A stretch of DNA of 64,000 nucleotides from Eilatimonas milleporae (GCF_003688555.1 NZ_REFR01000010.1:62001-126000), one strand, 5' to 3'. Shown: positions 1-8,445, numbered from the stretch's first letter. Made by a program: numbers and translations. Notes: generated by a model not told the origin, from the letters alone.

Positions 1-210
1 TTGTGGCACGGCTCGCAGGAAAATCTGCCCTTCGGCGGTGTCGGCAACAGCGGCATGGGCCGCTATCACGGCTATGACGGGTTTCTGGAGTTTTCCCACC
101 GGAAATCGGTCATGCACATGCCGTCCATGAGCATCGGCCGCCTGCTCGGCATCGTGCCGCCCTACACCGAAAAGCTGACCAAGGCGATGGCCCGCCAGTT
201 GAAATCCTGA
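1..210 (+). CDS. Aldehyde dehydrogenase, C-terminal fragment (5' end outside window)
   Basis: Only the last 69 residues are inside the window and the frame is open at the left edge. The fragment carries the conserved C-terminal ALDH pattern LPFGGVGNSGMGRYHG followed by FLEFSHRKSV, which forms the dimerisation and substrate-entry part of class 3/coniferyl-type aldehyde dehydrogenases that oxidise aldehydes to acids with NAD(P)+. The catalytic cysteine and the Rossmann fold lie upstream, out of view, so substrate class cannot be judged. An iron-dependent alcohol dehydrogenase follows 138 bp downstream, so an alcohol-to-aldehyde-to-acid pair is a reasonable inference. Confidence 0.85.
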   Translation: MWHGSQENLPFGGVGNSGMGRYHGYDGFLEFSHRKSVMHMPSMSIGRLLGIVPPYTEKLTKAMARQLKS

Positions 211-348
211 GCGGTCGTTTGTTAAGGGACGGGTGTCGGCGCGTCTCAAGGATAACACCAGGGTAATCAGGACAGCCGGAGAAGCCTTTACAGCCTGACC
301 CGGCAGGGTGCTGACCCAGATAGCGGACCCAGGCAGCGGACGGGAACA

Positions 349-1536
349 ATGACCGATTTCACTTTCAAAACAGTGCCCGACATCGTGGTCGAGGACGGCG
401 CGGCGCAGCGGCTGGCCGCCCTGCTGGCCGACCGGTTTGTGTCCACGGGCTGTCACGGCGCCATGACCGGCTCGGCGCCGCGCCGCGTCCTGATCGTCAG
501 TGATCCGGGGATCGCGGCCTGCGGTCTGCTGGCGCCGGTGGCGGACGCGCTGACGGCCGGCGGTTTCGCTGTGACCCCCTTTACCGGTGTCGGCGCCGAC
601 CCGGACGAGGCGCAGGTGCTGGCGGCAACGGACGCCGGGCGCCGGGCCGGGGCGGACATCGTCATCGGTTTCGGCGGCGGCAGTTCCATGGATGTGGCCA
701 AGCTGACCGCCTGCCTGATCGCCGGGGACCAGCCCTTGTCCGCCATGTACGGCGTCGGCAACGCGGTGGGCCCGCGCCTGCCGCTGGTGCAGGTGCCGAC
801 CACGGCCGGCACCGGGTCCGAGGTCACGCCGATTGCCATCGTCACCACCGGTAAGACGACGAAAATGGGCGTGGTCGCCCCGGTGCTCTACGCCGATCTG
901 GCGGTGATCGACGCGGCGCTGACCCTCGGCCTGCCGCGCGCGCAGACGGCGGCCACCGGGATTGACGCCATGGTCCACGCGATCGAGGCCTACACCAGCG
1001 CCCGGCTGAAAAATCCGGTCTCGGACGCGCTGGCCGTGCGGGCGCTCGGCCTGCTGGCCGGTGCCATCGGCACGGCCTGCGACAAGGGCGGCGACCTGTC
1101 CGCCCGGCGCGACATGCTGCTCGGCGCCATGATGGCGGGGCAGGCCTTTGCCAATGCGCCGGTGGCGGCGGTGCATGCGTTGGCCTATCCGCTCGGCGGG
1201 CATTTCCATGTCTGTCACGGCCTGTCGAACAGCCTGGTCCTGCCGCATGTGCTGCGTTTCAACATGCCGGCGGCGCGGTCTTCCTACGGCGAGCTGGCCG
1301 TCGCCGCCGGACTGAGCGGGGACAGCACGGCCGCGCGCGCCGGGGCCCTGGTCGACTGGCTGGCCGGTTTGCCCGCCGCCCTTGGTATTGAAAGCCGTCT
1401 GCGCGATGTCGGCGTGGCGCAAGACGCCGTGCCCCTTTTGGCGGCGGACGCCATGTTGCAGACCCGTCTGCTGGTCAACAACCCGCGCGAGGTCAGCGAG
1501 GCCGACGCCCGCGCCATTTACGAGGCCGCGTGGTGA
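349..1536 (+). CDS. Iron-containing alcohol dehydrogenase (group III)
   Basis: A 395-residue protein of normal family length that would oxidise or reduce an alcohol/aldehyde with NAD(P)(H). The nucleotide-binding loop [12 protein letters not shown] lies near residue 103-114. The metal-ligand pattern of the family is visible: [12 protein letters not shown] supplies Asp and His, and the [16 protein letters not shown] stretch supplies two more His. The frame overlaps the following thioesterase gene by 7 bp, so the two are probably co-transcribed. The family includes butanol, lactaldehyde and 4-hydroxybutyrate dehydrogenases, and the sequence alone does not decide among them. The adjoining aldehyde dehydrogenase and the downstream ACAD10/11-type kinase make a hydroxy-acid or diol substrate conceivable, but that is inference. 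Confidence 0.9.
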   Translation: MTDFTFKTVPDIVVEDGAAQRLAALLADRFVSTGCHGAMTGSAPRRVLIVSDPGIAACGLLAPVADALTAGGFAVTPFTGVGADPDEAQVLAATDAGRRAGADIVIGFGGGSSMDVAKLTACLIAGDQPLSAMYGVGNAVGPRLPLVQVPTTAGTGSEVTPIAIVTTGKTTKMGVVAPVLYADLAVIDAALTLGLPRAQTAATGIDAMVHAIEAYTSARLKNPVSDALAVRALGLLAGAIGTACDKGGDLSARRDMLLGAMMAGQAFANAPVAAVHALAYPLGGHFHVCHGLSNSLVLPHVLRFNMPAARSSYGELAVAAGLSGDSTAARAGALVDWLAGLPAALGIESRLRDVGVAQDAVPLLAADAMLQTRLLVNNPREVSEADARAIYEAAW

Positions 1537-2093
1537 GTGTGGGCCAGGACAACGCCGGCCAAAACAACGCGGGCCAGGACAGCGCGGGCCAAAACAACGC
1601 CGGGCAGGGCAGTGCTGGTCAGGACAGTGCTGGTCAGGGCAGTGCCGCCGGCGGCCGGGACGGTCGTGACCCCCGCCCGCGCGCCGCCTATCCGGCGGCC
1701 CACGGCATCACCACCCGCTGGCATGACAATGACATCTACGGCCATGTCAACAATGTGGTCTATTACAGTTTCTTCGACACGGCGGTGAACCGCTTCCTCA
1801 TCGACCGGGGCGTGCTGGACATCCACGGGGGCGCCGAAATCGGTCTGGTGGTGGAAACCGGCTGCCGGTATTTCCAGCCGCTGGCCTTCCCCGACGATGT
1901 GACCGCCGGCATCGGCGTGGCGCATCTGGGCCGGTCCAGTGTGCGCTATGAGATCGGGCTGTTCCGCGCCGGCGAGGACCTGCCGGCGGCCGAGGGCTTT
2001 TTCGTCCATGTCTATGTCGACCGTCAGACGCGGCGCCCGGCGCCGCTCAGCGACGGTCTGCGCGCGGCGCTCGCCGCCATTCAGTTCCGTTAA
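1530..2093 (+). CDS. YbgC/4HBT-type acyl-CoA thioesterase with N-terminal Gly-Gln repeat
   Basis: A 187-residue protein with a single hotdog domain from about residue 50. The segment [18 protein letters not shown] is the 4-hydroxybenzoyl-CoA thioesterase signature, with the acidic residue of [10 protein letters not shown] as the usual catalytic position. It should hydrolyse an acyl-CoA to free acid plus CoA. Residues 5-39 are a low-complexity tract of seven GQ(D/N/G)(N/S)A units, encoded by seven consecutive 15-bp DNA repeats (1542-1646). The GTG at 1530 overlaps the alcohol dehydrogenase stop and is the first start in frame. No ATG precedes the hotdog domain, so either the repeat is translated or a downstream GTG-type start is used. 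The repeat tail is not typical of the family. Confidence 0.78.
   Translation: MVSVGQDNAGQNNAGQDSAGQNNAGQGSAGQDSAGQGSAAGGRDGRDPRPRAAYPAAHGITTRWHDNDIYGHVNNVVYYSFFDTAVNRFLIDRGVLDIHGGAEIGLVVETGCRYFQPLAFPDDVTAGIGVAHLGRSSVRYEIGLFRAGEDLPAAEGFFVHVYVDRQTRRPAPLSDGLRAALAAIQFR
1542..1646 (+). repeat. Seven 15-bp tandem repeats inside the thioesterase 5' coding end
   Basis: Seven adjacent 15-bp units with consensus near GGCCAGGACAACGCC run without a gap. They are in frame and encode repeated Gly-Gln-X-(Asn/Ser)-Ala. The first four units alternate between GGCCAGGAC and GGCCAAAAC, and the last three have drifted to GGTCAGGAC or GGGCAGGGC, so the array looks like successive slippage events followed by point mutation. 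Confidence 0.9.
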
Positions 2094-2114
2094 CACGCGA
2101 GAGGGGAGTATCAG

Positions 2115-2930
2115 GTGGATGTAAAGAACAAGGTCGTCGTCGTCACCGGCGGCGCCAGCGGGATCGGCAAGGCGCTTGTCGAACTGTTCGCGGCCGAGGG
2201 CGCGGCCCATGTGGTCGCGGCGGATCTGGACGGCGACGGTGCCGCCGCCGTGGCCGATGCCGCCGGCCCGTCCGTCAGCGGCGCCCGCCTCGACGTCACC
2301 GACGAGGACGCCGTGCGCGCCCTGGTCACGGATATCGAGACCGAACACGGCCCCGTCGATCTCTATGTGTCCAACGCCGGCATCCTGTTTTCCGACGCGC
2401 CGGACTGGACGGTGATCAGCCAGACCAACGCCCAGTGGCGGAAAATCTGGTCCGTCAATGTCTTCGCCCATATTCTCGCCTGCCGGGCGGTGCTGCCGGG
2501 CATGATCGCCCGCGCGAAAGAGGGGGCCGGGACCGGCTTCCTCGTGACCGCCTCGGCCGCCGGTCTCCTCAGCCAGATCGGCGACAGTGCCTATTCCACC
2601 ACCAAGCATGCCGCCGTGGGCTTTGCCGAAAGCCTGGCCATCACCCACGGCGATGACGGTCTCTATGTGGGGGTTCTGTGCCCGCAGGCGGTCGACACCC
2701 CGATGATCGGTGAGGCCCGCGAAAGCTCGGCCGCCGTGGACGGCATCTTGCCGGCGGACGAGGTGGCGCGCCGCACCCTGGCCGCCATGCGCGACGGCGC
2801 CTTCATGATCCGCCCGCACGATAAGGTCGCCGGCTATTTTCAGATGAAGGCGGCCGACTATGACCGCTGGGTCGGCGGCATGCGCAAGCTGCGCCGGATG
2901 CAGATGGAGAAGACCGGGCGCCCCATCTAG
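2115..2930 (+). CDS. Short-chain dehydrogenase/reductase (SDR)
   Basis: A 271-residue classical SDR. The N-terminal Rossmann motif is VVTGGASGIGKA (TGxxxGIG, residues about 9-20). The usual NNAG appears as SNAGIL, and the catalytic Tyr-x-x-x-Lys is YSTTK with an upstream Ser-rich TASAAG stretch. It is an NAD(P)-dependent alcohol/ketone oxidoreductase and its substrate cannot be read from sequence. GTG at 2115 is chosen because GAGGGGAG sits about 9 bases upstream. It lies 21 bp after the thioesterase, so the alcohol dehydrogenase-thioesterase-SDR set is a probable operon. Confidence 0.88.
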   Translation: MDVKNKVVVVTGGASGIGKALVELFAAEGAAHVVAADLDGDGAAAVADAAGPSVSGARLDVTDEDAVRALVTDIETEHGPVDLYVSNAGILFSDAPDWTVISQTNAQWRKIWSVNVFAHILACRAVLPGMIARAKEGAGTGFLVTASAAGLLSQIGDSAYSTTKHAAVGFAESLAITHGDDGLYVGVLCPQAVDTPMIGEARESSAAVDGILPADEVARRTLAAMRDGAFMIRPHDKVAGYFQMKAADYDRWVGGMRKLRRMQMEKTGRPI

Positions 2931-2940
2931 ACACTTTTTT

Positions 2941-2980
2941 ACCTGGGTTGCCTGGGTTTGCCTCGGGTTGCCTGGGGTTA
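2941..2980 (+). repeat. Four 10-bp tandem repeats after the SDR stop
   Basis: Four consecutive 10-bp units of the type (A/C)CCTGGGTTG occupy the start of the 183-bp gap between two SDR genes. They follow a short run of T directly after the stop codon. There is no coding potential. This is one of several short tandem repeats placed at gene ends in this window. Confidence 0.75.
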
Positions 2981-3113
2981 TCATGGGGGGACCGGCCCCC
3001 GGACCCGTCCCCGCGCCCGCCTCGAAAGGGGGCTGGCGGGGGACACGGACGATATTGAGACGGTATCAACATTTCCATCTGCCGACAGGGCAGGGATGTA
3101 AGGGAGGGACGGC

Positions 3114-3887
3114 ATGGCCGCGGACTATGGCAATCTTTTGGACTTTACGGGCAAGGTGATTTTCGTCAGCGGCGCCTCGCGCGGTATCGGCGAGGCGGTG
3201 GCCCGCGCCTTTGCCGCCAATGGCGGCGAGGTCGTCGTCTCCTCCCGCGACGCGGAGGCCTGCGAAAAGGTCGCCGCCGCCATCCGCGCGAACGGCGGCA
3301 AGGCCCACGCCAAGGCCTGCCACGCCGGCCGCATGGATGATATCGAGGCCGCCTTTGCCTGGATTGACGACACCTTCGGCCGCATCGACGTGCTGGTCAA
3401 TTGCGGCGGCACCAACCCCTATTACGGACCCATCGGCGAAACGCCCGAAACGGCGTATGACAAGACCTTCGACGTCAATCTCAAGGGGCCCTTCTATCTG
3501 TCGTCCGCCGCCGTCAGCCGGATGAAGACGGCCAAAAGCGGGGCAATCGTCAATGTGGCCTCCATCAACGGCCTGACACCGGGGCATCTGCAGGGCGTCT
3601 ATTCCATGACCAAGGCCGCCATGATCAACATGACCAAGGCGTTCGCCCGCGAATACGGGCCCGACGGCATCCGCGTCAACGCCATCTGCCCCGGTCTGGT
3701 GGAAACCCGCATGACCCAGGTCTTCACCGAGAATGAGGCGGCGCTGCGCGAATACACCGCCCAGTTCCCGCTGCGCCGCGCCGGCCAGCCGGCCGACATG
3801 GTCGGCGGTGTCCTCTATCTGGCCAGCGACGCCGCCGCCTACACCACCGGCACCACGCTGGTGATGGACGGCGGCCACACCGCCTGA
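3114..3887 (+). CDS. Short-chain dehydrogenase/reductase (SDR)
   Basis: A 257-residue classical SDR of FabG-like size. It shows SGASRGIGEAVARAF for the dinucleotide-binding loop, NCGGTNPY in place of NNAG, the catalytic YSMTK, and the C-terminal TTGTTLVMDGG stretch typical of the family. It probably oxidises a hydroxyacyl or other secondary alcohol with NAD(P)+. A good ribosome site (GGGAGGGA) lies 6 bases before ATG 3114. The phosphotransferase gene starts 27 bp after its stop. SDRs are partners of ACAD10/11-type kinases in 4-hydroxy-acid catabolism, so the neighbourhood is suggestive, but no substrate is assigned. Confidence 0.88.
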   Translation: MAADYGNLLDFTGKVIFVSGASRGIGEAVARAFAANGGEVVVSSRDAEACEKVAAAIRANGGKAHAKACHAGRMDDIEAAFAWIDDTFGRIDVLVNCGGTNPYYGPIGETPETAYDKTFDVNLKGPFYLSSAAVSRMKTAKSGAIVNVASINGLTPGHLQGVYSMTKAAMINMTKAFAREYGPDGIRVNAICPGLVETRMTQVFTENEAALREYTAQFPLRRAGQPADMVGGVLYLASDAAAYTTGTTLVMDGGHTA

Positions 3888-3914
3888 ACATGCGCCAAGG
3901 GGAGGGAGTGAGCA

Positions 3915-4985
3915 ATGACTGACATGAACGCAACCATAGACGTGCGCGAGGGCGAGGAACTGGAGCCCGGCGTGATCGACCCGGTGATCAAGGCCCATAT
4001 CGACGGCCTGACCGGCCTGCCGGCCATCCGCCAGTTTCCGGGCGGGCAGTCCAACCTGACCTATGCCATCGACTATCCGGAAAAAAAGCTGGTGCTGCGG
4101 CGCCCGCCCTTCGGCACCAAACCCAAATCGGGCCACAGCATGATCCGCGAGTTTCGCGTCATGAACGCCCTGCGTCCGGTGTTTCCGGCGGTGCCCGTCA
4201 CCTATTTCCACATGACGGACGCCGACAGCCCGCTCGGTGCGGAATTTTACGTCATGGAAAATGTGCCCGGCTACAAGCTCGGGCGCACCCTGCCGCCGGA
4301 GCTGAATTTCACCGAGGAGGACACGCGCAAGCTGGGCCTGACCTTTTTCGACACGCTGATCGACCTGCACCGCGTCGACTACAAGGCCATCGGCCTCGGC
4401 GATTTCGGCCGGCCCGAAGGCTATGTGGAACGCCAGATCAAGGGCTGGAACAACCGCTATGAGCGGGTCATCACCGACGATGTCGAGGCCTTCGCCGATG
4501 TCCGCGCCTGGCTGGAGGACAACATGCCGCCGGGCGAGGTCGGCCATGCCATCGTCCACGGCGACTACCGGCTGGACAATGTCATCCTCAACCCCGACAA
4601 CCCCTTCCGCATCGACGCGGTGCTGGACTGGGAAATCTCCGCCCTTGGTGATCCGCTGATGGACCTGGGCAACACGCTCGCCTACTGGATCGAGGCCACC
4701 GACCCGCCGGAGATGCGCGCCCTCAGCATGCAGCCCTGCGCCGCCCCCGGCATGCCGACCCGCGCCGAGATTATCGCCCTGTACGGCGAGCGCACCGGCC
4801 TCGACCTCAAGGGCTTCGATTATTATCTGGTCTACGGCGTGTTTCGCCTGGCGGTGATCCTGCAGCAGATCTATTACCGCTATTATCACGGGCAGACGAA
4901 AAACCCCCGCTTCGCCGTCATGGGTCAGTCCGTCAATGTCCTCGGCGCCCACGCCCGCCGCCTGATCGAGACCAGCGGCATCTGA
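3915..4985 (+). CDS. ACAD10/11-type phosphotransferase (APH fold kinase)
   Basis: A 356-residue aminoglycoside-phosphotransferase-fold kinase. The catalytic loop HGDYRLDNVIL (residues about 215-225) carries the Asp and Asn of the Brenner motif, and DWEISALGDPLMDLG gives the metal-binding Asp. The opening IRQFPGGQSNLTY and the EFYVMENVPG hinge match the N-terminal kinase half of animal ACAD10/ACAD11. In that family the kinase phosphorylates the 4-hydroxyl of 4-hydroxyacyl-CoA and the dehydrogenase half then removes phosphate (known for ACAD10/11 and for LvaA/LvaC of levulinate catabolism). The matching ACAD11-like dehydrogenase is a separate gene at 24850-26079. It sits last in the SDR-SDR-kinase run, with a ribosome site (GGGGAGGGAG) before ATG 3915. 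Confidence 0.87.
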   Translation: MTDMNATIDVREGEELEPGVIDPVIKAHIDGLTGLPAIRQFPGGQSNLTYAIDYPEKKLVLRRPPFGTKPKSGHSMIREFRVMNALRPVFPAVPVTYFHMTDADSPLGAEFYVMENVPGYKLGRTLPPELNFTEEDTRKLGLTFFDTLIDLHRVDYKAIGLGDFGRPEGYVERQIKGWNNRYERVITDDVEAFADVRAWLEDNMPPGEVGHAIVHGDYRLDNVILNPDNPFRIDAVLDWEISALGDPLMDLGNTLAYWIEATDPPEMRALSMQPCAAPGMPTRAEIIALYGERTGLDLKGFDYYLVYGVFRLAVILQQIYYRYYHGQTKNPRFAVMGQSVNVLGAHARRLIETSGI

Positions 4986-5010
4986 CGCACCGAAAGCCCG
5001 TGCCTCTCCG

Positions 5011-5041
5011 CGTTGGCCGGGCGGCGGGCGCCCGGCCAACG
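5011..5041 (+). terminator. Strong GC hairpin after the kinase gene
   Basis: A perfect 13-bp inverted repeat (CGTTGGCCGGGCG and its complement) with a 5-base loop begins 26 bp after the kinase stop codon. It lacks a U-run, so it may be a 3' stability hairpin or a factor-assisted terminator. A second hairpin follows at 5090-5111. Confidence 0.6.
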
Positions 5042-5089
5042 CGGACAGGCCGCCCAAAAGCTGGCGGACGGGCCGGATCTTCAGGGACA

Positions 5090-5111
5090 GGACAGGCGTG
5101 CGCGCCTGTCC
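5090..5111 (+). terminator. Hairpin before the pentapeptide gene
   Basis: GGACAGGCG and its complement pair around a 4-base loop, followed by CCTTTTC and then A-rich sequence. Together with the hairpin at 5011-5041 it probably isolates the kinase operon from the pentapeptide-repeat gene. The AT-rich stretch 5120-5220 that follows is the likely promoter region for that gene. Confidence 0.5.
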
Positions 5112-5234
5112 GTACGCCTTTTCATAAAAAACGGCCTGTATTCATTTTCCTAAAAGTCGACGGAAATAAAAACCAATTCTTCAACCTATGTCTTTACCAA
5201 GACTGGGACTTTAAACCAGTGAAGGCGACATCCC

Positions 5235-6548
5235 ATGAGCCCACGGGAACTGATTCTGCTGATCCATGAGCATGAAAAATGGCTGGCCGACACCTATGTC
5301 GGCAAGCGGGCCGATTTCGCCATGGGCGACCTGCGCGGCTTCGACTTCAGCGATACCAAACTGCGCGCGGCCAAATTCGTCGGTGCCGATCTGGAAGGGT
5401 GCGACCTGTCCAATGCCGACCTGCGCGGGGTTGACGGTTTCGCCGCCTCCTTCTGCCAGGCGGACCTAACCTATACCGACCTGACCCGCGCCGACCTGCG
5501 GGGTGCCCGGTTTCGCGGCGCCATTCTGCATGCCACGGTTCTGCGCAACGCCGACCTGCGCCGGGGCAAGCTGATCAATGGCGACGGCGACACCGTGCGC
5601 GTGGTCACATCCGATCTGTCCGGCGCCGATCTGGACGGGGCCGACATGCGCGACGCGGCGCTCACTGGCGCCAACCTGTCCGGCGCCATGCTGAAAAACG
5701 CCGACTGCGGCGGCGCCCTCCTGGATGGCTGCAATTTCAGCCGCGCCTGCCTGCAGGGCATCAGCCTCGGCCATGCCAGCATGGCCGGCGCCAACCTGGA
5801 AGAGGCCGACCTGTCCGGCGCCGATCTGCGCGACACCAATCTCGAAGGCGTCAATCTGAAAGGCGCCAACCTGTCCGGTGCCGATCTGACGGGCGCCCGC
5901 ACCGACGGCGCCAATCTGGACGGCGCCAAATTGCGCGACGCCAAAATCCGGTTGGACGGCGGCGACGGCAAAACCGCGCTTCTCGACAGGCTCGGCTTTC
6001 TCATCGAGGCCCACGGCCTGTGGATCAAAAGCAACGGCGTCACCGGCCAGCGTCTGGAACTGCAAAATGCCGGCCTTGGCGGCATGGACCTCTCGGGCCG
6101 CATGCTGGACGGCGCCAATCTGCGCGGGGCGGATTTGACCGGCGCCGACCTGACCGGCGCCAGCCTGATCATGGCGGACCTGTCCAACACCACGCTCACC
6201 GGCGCCGCGCTGGCCGGCGCGCGCCTGGACGGGGCGACGCTGCGCGGGGCCATCCTTGCCGATGCCGGTTTGGACGGTGTCAGCCTGGCCGCGGTGCCGC
6301 TGATGGATGATGCGGGCACACCCTCGGGTCGGGTGTGGGCCGCCAACCTGTCCGGCGCGGTTCTGGTGCGCGCCCGCCTGACGGAGGCGGCGCTCACCGG
6401 CGCCAATCTGGTCGGCGCCGATCTGTCGCACGCCGATCTTGGCGGCGCCGATCTCAGCGGCACCCGCCTGACCGACTGCGACCTGGCCTATGCCAACATT
6501 GCCGGCGCCACCCTGCCGGAAGGGCACAGGACCCCCCAGGCAGCCTAA
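5235..6548 (+). CDS. Pentapeptide-repeat protein with two repeat blocks
   Basis: A 437-residue protein dominated by A(D/N)LxG pentapeptides, which fold as a right-handed quadrilateral beta-helix. Block 1 covers about residues 30-235. A non-repeat linker (about 235-275, with KTALLDRLGFLIEAHGLWIKSNGV, looking helical) separates it from block 2 (about 276-430). The first 28 residues (SPRELILLIHEHEKWL) are a helical cap. There is no signal peptide or membrane segment, so it is probably cytosolic. Pentapeptide proteins include DNA-gyrase-binding Qnr/MfpA and scaffold or effector types; length and the split helix do not match Qnr, so no function is assigned. It stands alone between hairpins and a minus-strand regulator. 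Confidence 0.85.
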   Translation: MSPRELILLIHEHEKWLADTYVGKRADFAMGDLRGFDFSDTKLRAAKFVGADLEGCDLSNADLRGVDGFAASFCQADLTYTDLTRADLRGARFRGAILHATVLRNADLRRGKLINGDGDTVRVVTSDLSGADLDGADMRDAALTGANLSGAMLKNADCGGALLDGCNFSRACLQGISLGHASMAGANLEEADLSGADLRDTNLEGVNLKGANLSGADLTGARTDGANLDGAKLRDAKIRLDGGDGKTALLDRLGFLIEAHGLWIKSNGVTGQRLELQNAGLGGMDLSGRMLDGANLRGADLTGADLTGASLIMADLSNTTLTGAALAGARLDGATLRGAILADAGLDGVSLAAVPLMDDAGTPSGRVWAANLSGAVLVRARLTEAALTGANLVGADLSHADLGGADLSGTRLTDCDLAYANIAGATLPEGHRTPQAA

Positions 6549-6592
6549 GAAGCAGGCTGCCTAAAAAGCAGGCCGCCTGAAAGGAGAGCGCC
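6546..6592 (+). repeat. Short 15-16 bp tandem repeats over the pentapeptide gene stop
   Basis: Two 16-bp units (TAAGAAGCAGGCTGCC and TAAAAAGCAGGCCGCC) and a diverged 15-bp third unit run directly from the TAA stop codon of the pentapeptide gene. The stop codon is part of the first unit, so slippage here leaves the protein unchanged. Confidence 0.7.
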
Positions 6593-6766
6593 TGAAGCCG
6601 TCTGGTATCCGGAGCCATCTGATAGGCTCTGATATCCTGCGGCGGCATGGGGCAGGTGGCGGCCACCGGCAAAACCGGTGGCGCCGTCCCTTGCCCCTGC
6701 GTCCCTTGTCCCGTCCCTCTTCAGGGTCCCGCAGCCCTTAACATCCCGTCAGTCCTCAGGGGCCCC

Positions 6767-7231
6767 TCAATCCTCGCGGGCCTCCCATGTCATGTCCTGC
6801 GCCCGGATCGCCGCGCCGCAGCCGTCACAGCGCAGCACCGGGTCCAGCCTGTGTCCGCAGGGTGTGTGGATCAGGGTCAGCGGCGGCCCCTTGCCGTCAT
6901 CCAGCCATGTGTCCCCCCAGCGCATCATCAGGACGATCATCGGATAGAGATCGCGCCCCTTTTCCGTCAGCCGGTATTCAAACCGGTTGGCGTGGGCGCT
7001 GTACTGCACCCGGTCGAAAATACCGTTACGCACCAGTTTTTTCAGCCGGTCGGTCAGGATGTTGGGCGCCGCGCCCGTGTGCTGTTTGAAGGCATCGAAC
7101 CGGCGCGCGCCGAAAAAGGCCTCGCGCAAAATCCGGAAGGTCCAGGCGTCGCCGATGATATCCAGCGTGCGCTCCACGGAATCCGCCTCGGGGCGGTGTT
7201 GGGCTTTTGTAAGTTGCAAAATGATATTCAC
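6767..7231 (-). CDS. HxlR-family transcriptional regulator
   Basis: A 154-residue winged-helix protein. The signature VERTLDIIGDAWTFRILREAFFGARRFDAF is followed by APNILTDRLKKLVRNGIFDRVQY and the wing EYRLTEKGRDLYPMI, as expected for HxlR. The C-terminus has CGHRLDPVLRCDGCGAAI, a CxxC-containing tail found in one branch of the family that might bind metal or sense redox (inference). GTG 7231 is the first plausible start in frame, but a TTG a few codons later is possible because repeats that look like operators overlap this point. It is divergent from the enoyl-CoA hydratase gene and probably controls it. Confidence 0.83.
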   Translation of the reverse strand: MNIILQLTKAQHRPEADSVERTLDIIGDAWTFRILREAFFGARRFDAFKQHTGAAPNILTDRLKKLVRNGIFDRVQYSAHANRFEYRLTEKGRDLYPMIVLMMRWGDTWLDDGKGPPLTLIHTPCGHRLDPVLRCDGCGAAIRAQDMTWEARED

Positions 7232-7247
7232 TATGTTAGTTGCATAA
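7209..7247. promoter_or_regulatory. Paired direct repeats between HxlR and enoyl-CoA hydratase genes
   Basis: GTAAGTTGCAAAA (7209-7221) and GTTAGTTGCATAA (7235-7247) are near-identical 13-mers spaced 26 bp apart in the AT-rich divergent region. HxlR proteins are dimers that bind short repeats near their own promoters, so these are the obvious operator candidates. They also bear on the start choice: a start at 7231 puts one repeat inside the coding region. Confidence 0.5.
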
Positions 7248-7327
7248 CAATACCTACAACATGCACCACCGAAAGCCCACCCTGAAAAGCCCGGCTGGGG
7301 CCGGGCCGCGCCCTGGAGAACGCCGCC

Positions 7328-8221
7328 ATGACCAACATTTTCCACACCCGCTCCGTTGAAGAAGCCCCCGTGCCGGACTTTACCGACCTTGTCTTTGAAG
7401 ACCGCGGCACGGTGGCCAAAATCACCCTCAACCGGCCCGACGTCACCAATGCCCTGTCCATTCACCTGTCCGCCGAACTGACCCGCGCCTTCGAATATCT
7501 GCGCGACAGCGAGCGGTTTAAGATTGTCGTCATCACCGGGGCCGGCGGCAATTTCTGCGCCGGCGACGATCTGACGGAAATGGGCGCCGGTGCCTGGGGC
7601 AACGCCAATCAGGTCATGCGCCGGGTGCGGGCCTATCAGCATATGGCCAACACGCTGGAGGAACTGGACAAAATCACCATTGCCGCCGCCGACGGCTATT
7701 GTGTCGGCGGCGGCCTGGAAATCACCATGGCCTGCGATTTCGTCATCTGTAGCGAGCGGTGCCGCTGGGGCATGCCCGAAGTGGACTGGGGCATCACACC
7801 GGGGTGGGGCGGCACCACCCGCATGGCCCGTCTGATCGGCCGGCGCATGACCAAGGAAATCAACCTGCTCGGCGCGCTGCATCCCGCCCGGCGCGGGGTC
7901 GATCTCGGCCTGTTCAACCGCACGGTTCCGCACGACCGGCTGGCGGCGGAGACCGACGCCCTTGTCGACCTGTTGCGGACGAAAAACCAGCAGGGCCTGC
8001 GGCAGTTGAAATTCATGATCAACAAGAATGTCGAAGCCGACCTTTACACCGCCCAGGGCTTCGAGGCCCTCGGCGCCGCCCTGACCGGCGCCGCCCTCGG
8101 CGGCTGGGAGATTGACGATGCCGACGGCGCCCATGGCTGGCACGCCTACAAGTCCCGCGATCCGGAAAGCGCCATCCGCCGGCGCCGCCAGGCCGCGCTG
8201 GATTTCTGGGTCGACGCATAG
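7328..8221 (+). CDS. Enoyl-CoA hydratase/isomerase family protein
   Basis: A 297-residue crotonase-fold protein. The first oxyanion-hole segment is FCAGDDLTEM and the second is DGYCVGGGLEITMACDF. The usual catalytic Glu region reads MPEVDWGITPGWGGTTRM. It should act on a CoA thioester by hydration, isomerisation or a related reaction. The C-terminus is about 30 residues longer than minimal hydratases and ends AIRRRRQAALDF. GGAG lies 8-11 bases upstream of ATG 7328. It is divergent from an HxlR regulator and followed by a TetR regulator, so it looks like a separately controlled unit rather than part of the large beta-oxidation block. Confidence 0.85.
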   Translation: MTNIFHTRSVEEAPVPDFTDLVFEDRGTVAKITLNRPDVTNALSIHLSAELTRAFEYLRDSERFKIVVITGAGGNFCAGDDLTEMGAGAWGNANQVMRRVRAYQHMANTLEELDKITIAAADGYCVGGGLEITMACDFVICSERCRWGMPEVDWGITPGWGGTTRMARLIGRRMTKEINLLGALHPARRGVDLGLFNRTVPHDRLAAETDALVDLLRTKNQQGLRQLKFMINKNVEADLYTAQGFEALGAALTGAALGGWEIDDADGAHGWHAYKSRDPESAIRRRRQAALDFWVDA

Positions 8222-8384
8222 GCCCGGCCGTCCGGCCGTCAACGGCCCCCGTCATGGCGCCGCCCGTGATCGGCGCCCATGGCTGGGGTCGTACGTATTT
8301 GGGCAATCCACCCGGTGTCCGGTCCGGCATAGGGCCCAGCCCTCTTTTCGGCACCGGGCTTTCATGCCAGAAAGGGGGCAGGGC

Positions 8385-8406
8385 CGGTGCCCGCATGCGG
8401 GCACCG
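8385..8406. promoter_or_regulatory. 22-bp perfect palindrome before the TetR gene
   Basis: CGGTGCCCGCATGCGGGCACCG is a perfect 11+11 palindrome ending 40 bp upstream of the TetR start. Its position fits an operator for the adjacent regulator. Since it can also fold as a hairpin it might instead terminate the preceding enoyl-CoA hydratase transcript. Confidence 0.45.
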
Positions 8407-8445
8407 CGCCACAGGATTTTCACGGACGCGAAAGAGACACCCGAC

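Noticed and set aside
3066-5057. A 663-codon minus frame opposite the SDR and kinase genes
   Set aside because: Same reason: plus-strand motifs (YSMTK, HGDYRLDN) are clear, and the minus translation has no recognisable domain.
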